Below are positions 58,955-64,000 of a stretch of DNA of 64,000 bases, piece by piece. Source of the DNA: Isoetes taiwanensis (taxonomy: Eukaryota; Streptophyta; Lycopodiopsida; Isoetales; Isoetaceae); contig JAJEKV010000034.1 in NCBI GenBank assembly GCA_021234155.1, positions 7,918,028-7,982,027 on the forward strand, read 5' to 3'. Position numbers and translations under genes: made by a program. The first letter of the stretch is position 1, and each line of letters starts with the position of its first letter. The notes under the pieces were generated by a model, which was not told the origin of the DNA, made no database searches, and was given only the letters and a program-made list of their open reading frames with translations.

Positions 58955-59040
58955 TGCACAAGATAGGGTTTGAACTCGCAACCTTCCAGTTGCGAGTCAT
59001 ACACTCTTGCCAAGTGCACTACCAATATTTGTCGAAGACA
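58955..59040 (-). repeat. tRNA-like sequence, possible SINE head
   Basis: The minus strand has a box-A-like TAGTGCACTTGG followed about 35-40 bases later by a box-B-like GAGTTCAAACC, the spacing of a Pol III tRNA promoter, with a CTCGCAAC/GTTGCGAG stem between. Acceptor and CCA-side pairing is not convincing, so it is not a tRNA gene. A tRNA-derived SINE head or an LTR-embedded tRNA relic fits better. Confidence 0.4.
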
Positions 59041-59549
59041 TTCCTTCAGGTCTTCCTCATATGTGGGACTATCTCCAGAAGGTTCTAGAATGTTCTAGAA
59101 CCTAAATGCATGCGCGACACTTAGCGCGATCTCACCCATTGGAGTGGCGCGATCCTGACCGTTGGTTTAGATATATATATAAGGAGGCATCTTTTTCTTG
59201 TCAAACCATTCCGGTTCAACGCCAGTCTTGAGCCTTCTAGGCATCTGTCTTGTATTCCTGCTTGCCTTCGGGCTATTGTATTATTGATTCCTGTTCATAT
59301 ATCAGATTCTTTGCCGATCTTGGCATATTTCTTCCGTATTTCTTGCGTATTTTCCTTGTTTTTCGAGTAGGTTCATGACAATATACAGACATTCAAGTAA
59401 GGACTATCTTTTCTTGTAGTTTGGAACTTGTCTAGCCTATCTGCACGTCTTTGATTTGATATGAGGAATGTTCTTGTTTCAATCTGCTATCTGATGTATA
59501 ACTTTTATTTTTGGTTGTCTAGGTTTTATTCTGATTGTTGCCATGCGCC
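59041..59549. other. Possible LTR-like or promoter DNA
   Basis: It contains TATATATATAAGG (about 59167-59184) and a C/T-rich downstream stretch, as in plant LTR promoters. A TG...CA unit from the foldback (58868) to GGTTCATGACA (about 59380) is possible, but no partner LTR or primer site was found. Confidence 0.3.
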
Positions 59550-60840
59550 ACTATCAATATGTAGCATAATAACAGGGGGTTTTCTTTGTGTTTTTGTACG
59601 CTTTTCACTAAGGTTTTCCTATGATTTCGATGTATTCAAATGGATGTACTAATGCGCACATCTAGAGTGCACCATTTCCTCGAGCCATTGATTTTAGCCT
59701 TTTTTTTTCAATGGTCAACAACCAATGGCTCACAAACAAGCCCTTTTTGTGCGTGTGGTGCATAATGGTCAACAACCAATGGCTCACAACAAAAGCCCTT
59801 TTTTTGTAATGTGGTGGTGCATAATGGTCAACAACCAATGGCTCACAACAAAAACTTTTTTTGTGTGCGTGTGGCGATAATGGTCAACAACCAATGGCTC
59901 ACAACAAAAGCCCTCTTTTTGTGTGTGTGGTGCATAATGGGCACATGAAGGGCTTGAAGGGCGCATGTAATGCGCTTCCACCGGTAACACATTTCTTATC
60001 ATAACTTTTGATCCGAGCTCGTTTCAGATGATTTTTATTATGTTGGAAAGCTCTCTCCGAGATCTTTTGATAATGTATGATATGGATATGTTTGGTTAAG
60101 TTATCTATGCTAAAACAGCAAATTTTCGGCCGGGTTTGGTAGGCTTTCACATCCTACCAAATTGATTATCACAGATTGCGCTTATTGGATATTGTTTTAT
60201 GGCTCATTCAATGAAGCTTGCAAAAATTACCATGCATTTTTAGATTTTGAGGCGCTTATTAAGCAAATTCCAAGGCTTCTAGATCCTTGTGCCAACAAGC
60301 GTAAAAGTTTCCCACTTTAGTTTCTCACTACAAGAATCCATGGAGGCCAAAGGTCGCTTGTTAAATTCCAGCTTGAAAAATGTTTGTGTATGGGTGTTGC
60401 AAACTTTATGACTTTCGTAATAATGGGATCAATCTGCTCTATCTTTATGGTAACTTTTACTTATGTTCTATTTGTTTTATTGTGATGAAATTTAAAAGCT
60501 ACAGGTGATGAAAGCCTCAAATGAATTCTAGTTTTTTTTCTGGTTTGAATTCTAAAATTTTTGTCACACCAGGGTGGGGGAGGGGGGTGACGTCCCTAAG
60601 GCCCCGAAGGGGCCAAAAAAATTTTTTTGCAACACAAACCATTAACATCCAACATATAAAAATTAAATCCCCCAACACATAACAACCAACACATAACAAC
60701 CATTGACATTAACAACCAACACATAACTACCATTGACATTAATTAACACAACCATTGGGTCCAACACATTTAAATTAAAATCCCCTTAAACCCCCCCTTG
60801 GTTTGGGTGCATATTCACACCTGGGGTGACGAGGGCAGCG
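59550..60840 (-). repeat. 1.25-kb dispersed repeat, copy B (inverted)
   Basis: It is the reverse complement of 43003-44251. It shares the GGCCCCTTCGGGGCC palindrome (about 60600) and both borders. It has about four of the ~57-bp units (59711-59945) where copy A has two, and lacks the duplicated block seen in A. Confidence 0.85.
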
Positions 60841-63115
60841 AGCCCTCATAATTGTATTTTTGCACGCATTTAAATCAACACCATATAGTATTCCGCTTGA
60901 AATCTTATAGTATTTTGTGAATCTTGTTATACAGTATAGCAAATTTTGTACTTGCATACCCCATAAACGAGGAACTTTATATACGGTGTAGATTAAGGAA
61001 TAAGGGGTGAATATACCTATCCAACAAACTCTCGCGTCTCTGAGTCACCCCCGTGTGAATATGAAATGACTTTGAGTTTGATGAAGGGCGAGTTTGCTAG
61101 GTTCTTGCATAGGTGGTCTAGAACTTATGAATGTTTGCTAAGATACAACAAAGAATGCTTGGTTCGCATGAAGTCTGAAATCTAACTCAGTGTTTTGAAG
61201 TTGAGTCTCCTATGTCATTTCAAATGTTATAGCAAAGAACCGTCCCAAATAGACCATCTTCTAGTCCTAATCATCCATTACCATTGCATTTTAAAATGCT
61301 ATTCTCAAAGGTTGCAATACCTTTTAGGCCCAAACGAGACATCTCAGACTTTTATTTTTATTTTCTTTTATTCTCGTGGTGTTAATAAAGTAGTAACTTG
61401 GATATGAGGTGTATGCTGGCAGCAGAAGCTGGACCCAAGGAATTGACAGTAGGATTTCAGCGGCATTGAAAGCATGTTATGCGATTTATCCTCAAATTTT
61501 CAACATATCCCCGATACCATTATTCCCCAAGACACTACATCCTTTTTATTTTGCAAATTATTAAAGACCCCGATTGCCTTCTTTAAGCTATAGATCAGTA
61601 AGTGTATTTTCCATATTGACCTCATGGGTATGGGAAATGTCATCTCCATTCAGACTGCTCATGGAACCATTAAGTTTATATGTAAAACAACTTAGTGCAA
61701 GGTGGCCTTGATCATGCCGAAAAATCCCCGCAATTATCAATTATTGCATTCCATGATGTGTAAAAAAAACCTTTAGTGCAAGGTGGTCTTGATCATGCTG
61801 AGCAAATCCTGCAATTAATGCATTCCATGATATCACATTGGGGCTTTTAGAAATGTTGACCGCCCTCTCTGTCACCTGCTTGCTTTTAATATAGAAATAC
61901 CAGTTCATTCTATGCTACAAATCATTGGTACACCATAATATGTAGGCCTTCTTGCTTGCGTTATCTTTGAGTTTATATGCGTTATCTTGCGTTTATATGG
62001 TATTAATATGAAGAAATGAATTGAAAGAACAAAATACTATTTCTCAATGTTTAATAACTAAATTGCAAAGATCTTCATAACTTTTAAAAGACTAGTATAA
62101 TATCTCAACATGAGATATTTGAAACATATCATAAAGAGAAGAAAAATTTTTTTTTTTTTTTTTTGAAGAACGTGTTTTACTTCATATTATACACTCAAAA
62201 TATTACAAAGTACTTCCGTATAAGAAATGTCCCCAAGCATCAATCACTTTTAGATGATCACTCCATATTGGAAGTTTAATAATAAAGAGAAGAAATGTTA
62301 TTATTAAAAACCTTTCGTATTATTAGCATTATCTTTTTCCGAACACAATCATGAAGAAAGAAACCGTTCACACAAGAACACATGCTCAGGGTTATTGCAG
62401 CTCAAGATTCGGATAATCCGCAGAAATATCCTTTTGCACTCAATGATCGATGGCTGAGGAGGTCCCGATAAGGTGGATCGCCCAAAGAAGCTTCAAAAAG
62501 GCACGCCTGGAGGAGTCCTGATAAGCTAGACTGCCCAGCAAGCTTCAAAAAGGCGTGCCTGGGGCATCGTAATTCTAGAAGACTGCCATTTCTTATAAAG
62601 CTAATGTGATGTTGAAGTTAAGATAAAATTATACAATTTGACTATAAAAAACTAATGTCTCGTGCTCTTCAACATAAAAAAGAAAAGAAAAAAGAAAATT
62701 AGCAATCTGGATACGACATAAATTCAGAAAAGAAAAATGAAAATTAGCAATGTACCACATTCGATATAATGAAAATCGAATCCTTGACTTTGAGCGTCAA
62801 CTTCCTCCATATTAAAATGTGCTGAACCTCTGAATATTTGCTCGATCTATATCACAATATATGAGGACAACATCAAAGACCGAGTATATTTTAAAATCAT
62901 AAAAGGATTTCCCCCCTACAACCAAATCTGAGTTGCCCGGTCCAACTCATAAAGGGAATTGCTGTCAGACGCCGAGCCTGCAATAGGAATCTACATATCA
63001 TGCTAAATGTAGGATCAATTGCTAAAAATTTCTCAACATGTGGCATGTGATACACAAAAATCAAGATGCTACCAATTATATTTCGTGTAGCAATGGTGGG
63101 CTGTTAAAGCATTAG
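60841..63115. other. Intergenic with short tandem duplications
   Basis: Two local imperfect duplications are visible: about 61690-61843 (TTAGTGCAAGGTGG then TTGATCATGC, twice) and 62459-62571 (CCCGATAAG/CCTGATAAG then AGCTTCAAAAAGGC, twice). A T run lies at 62145-62164. No gene recognised. Confidence 0.5.
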
Positions 63116-63614
63116 TTGCCTCCCAACCATGCATCCTTTGCCATTCAAGTAACAACTTCTTCCATCACGTATCATGAGATGTTAATTTGCTCTGCAGAGA
63201 AGCAGCCCATGTGTGAACAACAAGGAAAGAAACAAGTACAAATAACCAACATGCTTTCATTGTATAAACTCAAAAAGTGGCCAACTCCAATGGTTGCGCT
63301 GATCGGGCATCTCAAATCTCACATCGGATCATCCAAATCCGATCATGCATGGCAATTATGGTTAGATAAGTTGCAACATTTGATATTGCTAATCTCAATC
63401 ATGCATTCTTTTAACAAATGCGCAGACTCACATTTTGTCCTCATAGCAGGGATTGCCCCTTTCTTGCCGCAACCTATTGCAAGCCCGAGAGTCACCTTCT
63501 CCTACAACACAAAGGTACCGAGAGAACCATATTACAGTATCGGCTATGTCGAAAACTGATCCAGATTGGCATGTTCCATGTCTCACAACTTCAAGAGTGA
63601 CTACTTAAGCCACT

Positions 63615-63974
63615 GTGGTCATAACCTGGGACACTGAAGCAAACTTGAAGCAAACTACACATATCCAAATATCTCTGGTCAGGCTTTCTACTTTACAACG
63701 ATGGATTCAGATGCAGGCTAACCTTCAGCGCTTCTACAAATCAGCACTTCCTTTAAAGAAATCTGACAGAAGAGGAGATGATATCATTGCTGGTAGGACC
63801 TTTTCCATGAAGCGCCCTCGTGAAGCTGAAGTTGAGATAGAATCAGAGGAGAAGGATGGGGCTAACTTCTTGATTAATGAACTGAACACGGAAATAAGCT
63901 CCTATAAGACCAAGAAAACATCATCAAATTTAGTACTAACTAAAACATGTTCAATTCTACCGGATCGAAGATGA
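63615..63974 (+). CDS. Unrecognised protein fragment at the right edge
   Basis: An open frame of 119 codons has ordinary protein-like composition from about 63700: LQRFYKSALPLKKSDRRGDD, then GRTFSMKRPREAEVEIESEE, then KDGANFLINELNTEISSYKT, ending SILPDRR. It has a basic nuclear-signal-like MKRPRE followed by an acidic patch. I do not recognise the family. It could be an exon of a gene extending past the window or of a transposon. The upstream open frame (63116-63559) is likewise unassigned. Confidence 0.35.
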   Translation: MVITWDTEANLKQTTHIQISLVRLSTLQRWIQMQANLQRFYKSALPLKKSDRRGDDIIAGRTFSMKRPREAEVEIESEEKDGANFLINELNTEISSYKTKKTSSNLVLTKTCSILPDRR

Positions 63975-64000
63975 ACAATTGTATGAAGATCATTTACGAG

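Noticed and set aside
58955-59040. A tRNA gene
   Set aside because: Box-like motifs are present but there is no convincing acceptor stem or cloverleaf.

Overview
This window is nuclear DNA of a vascular land plant. It holds intron-containing plant genes on the minus strand: two xyloglucan endotransglucosylase/hydrolase (XTH) genes and one homologue of LFR, an Armadillo-repeat subunit of SWI/SNF chromatin remodellers. These sit among nested LTR retrotransposons, a LINE, a Helitron, DNA transposons and microsatellites. I could not fix the species. Gene introns are short (about 70 to 680 bp). There is no bacterial or organellar gene organisation.

Layout. 1-7.7 kb: a solo gypsy-type LTR (family G), a decayed FCP1/NIF-like phosphatase gene, and the 3' end of a copia element (family C2). 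7.7-14.3 kb: a second G LTR, split by a nearly complete copia element (C1). 14.4-21.1 kb: a minus-strand C2 fragment whose LTR is split by a 4.0-kb terminal-inverted-repeat element carrying a ~61-bp hairpin minisatellite. 21.4-23.5 kb: the 3' end of a minus-strand gypsy element with a third G LTR, followed by a 5S-rRNA-derived scrap. 23.6-35.4 kb: a three-level nest, with a LINE interrupted by copia C3 and C3 interrupted in its 5' LTR by a 4,518-bp Helitron. 35.4-37.3 kb: a degenerate coiled-coil coding region hit by a 387-bp hAT-type MITE. 37.3-47.2 kb: a gag-only LTR element in tandem form (three LTRs, two gag regions, target duplication GGGTC). Its outer LTR is split by about 4 kb of inserted DNA that carries a heat-shock-like promoter and ends in a long TAGA microsatellite. 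48.4-57.1 kb: the gene island (XTH, XTH, LFR). 57.2-64 kb: intergenic DNA with a tRNA-like element, an inverted copy of a 1.25-kb repeat also present at 43-44 kb, and unassigned ORFs at the right edge.

How the genes relate. The XTH pair arose by tandem duplication about 3.15 kb apart, promoter included, and should act in the cell wall. LFR is nuclear and shows no functional link to them. LFR carries a degraded copy of its own last exon and 3' flank inside intron 1. Nearly all remaining sequence is transposon-derived, and the order of several insertions can be read directly from split LTRs and target-site duplications. I found no CRISPR array, operon or phage-like system. The most notable structures are the LINE-copia-Helitron nest, the tandem gag-only element and the uncharacterised 4-kb TIR element.
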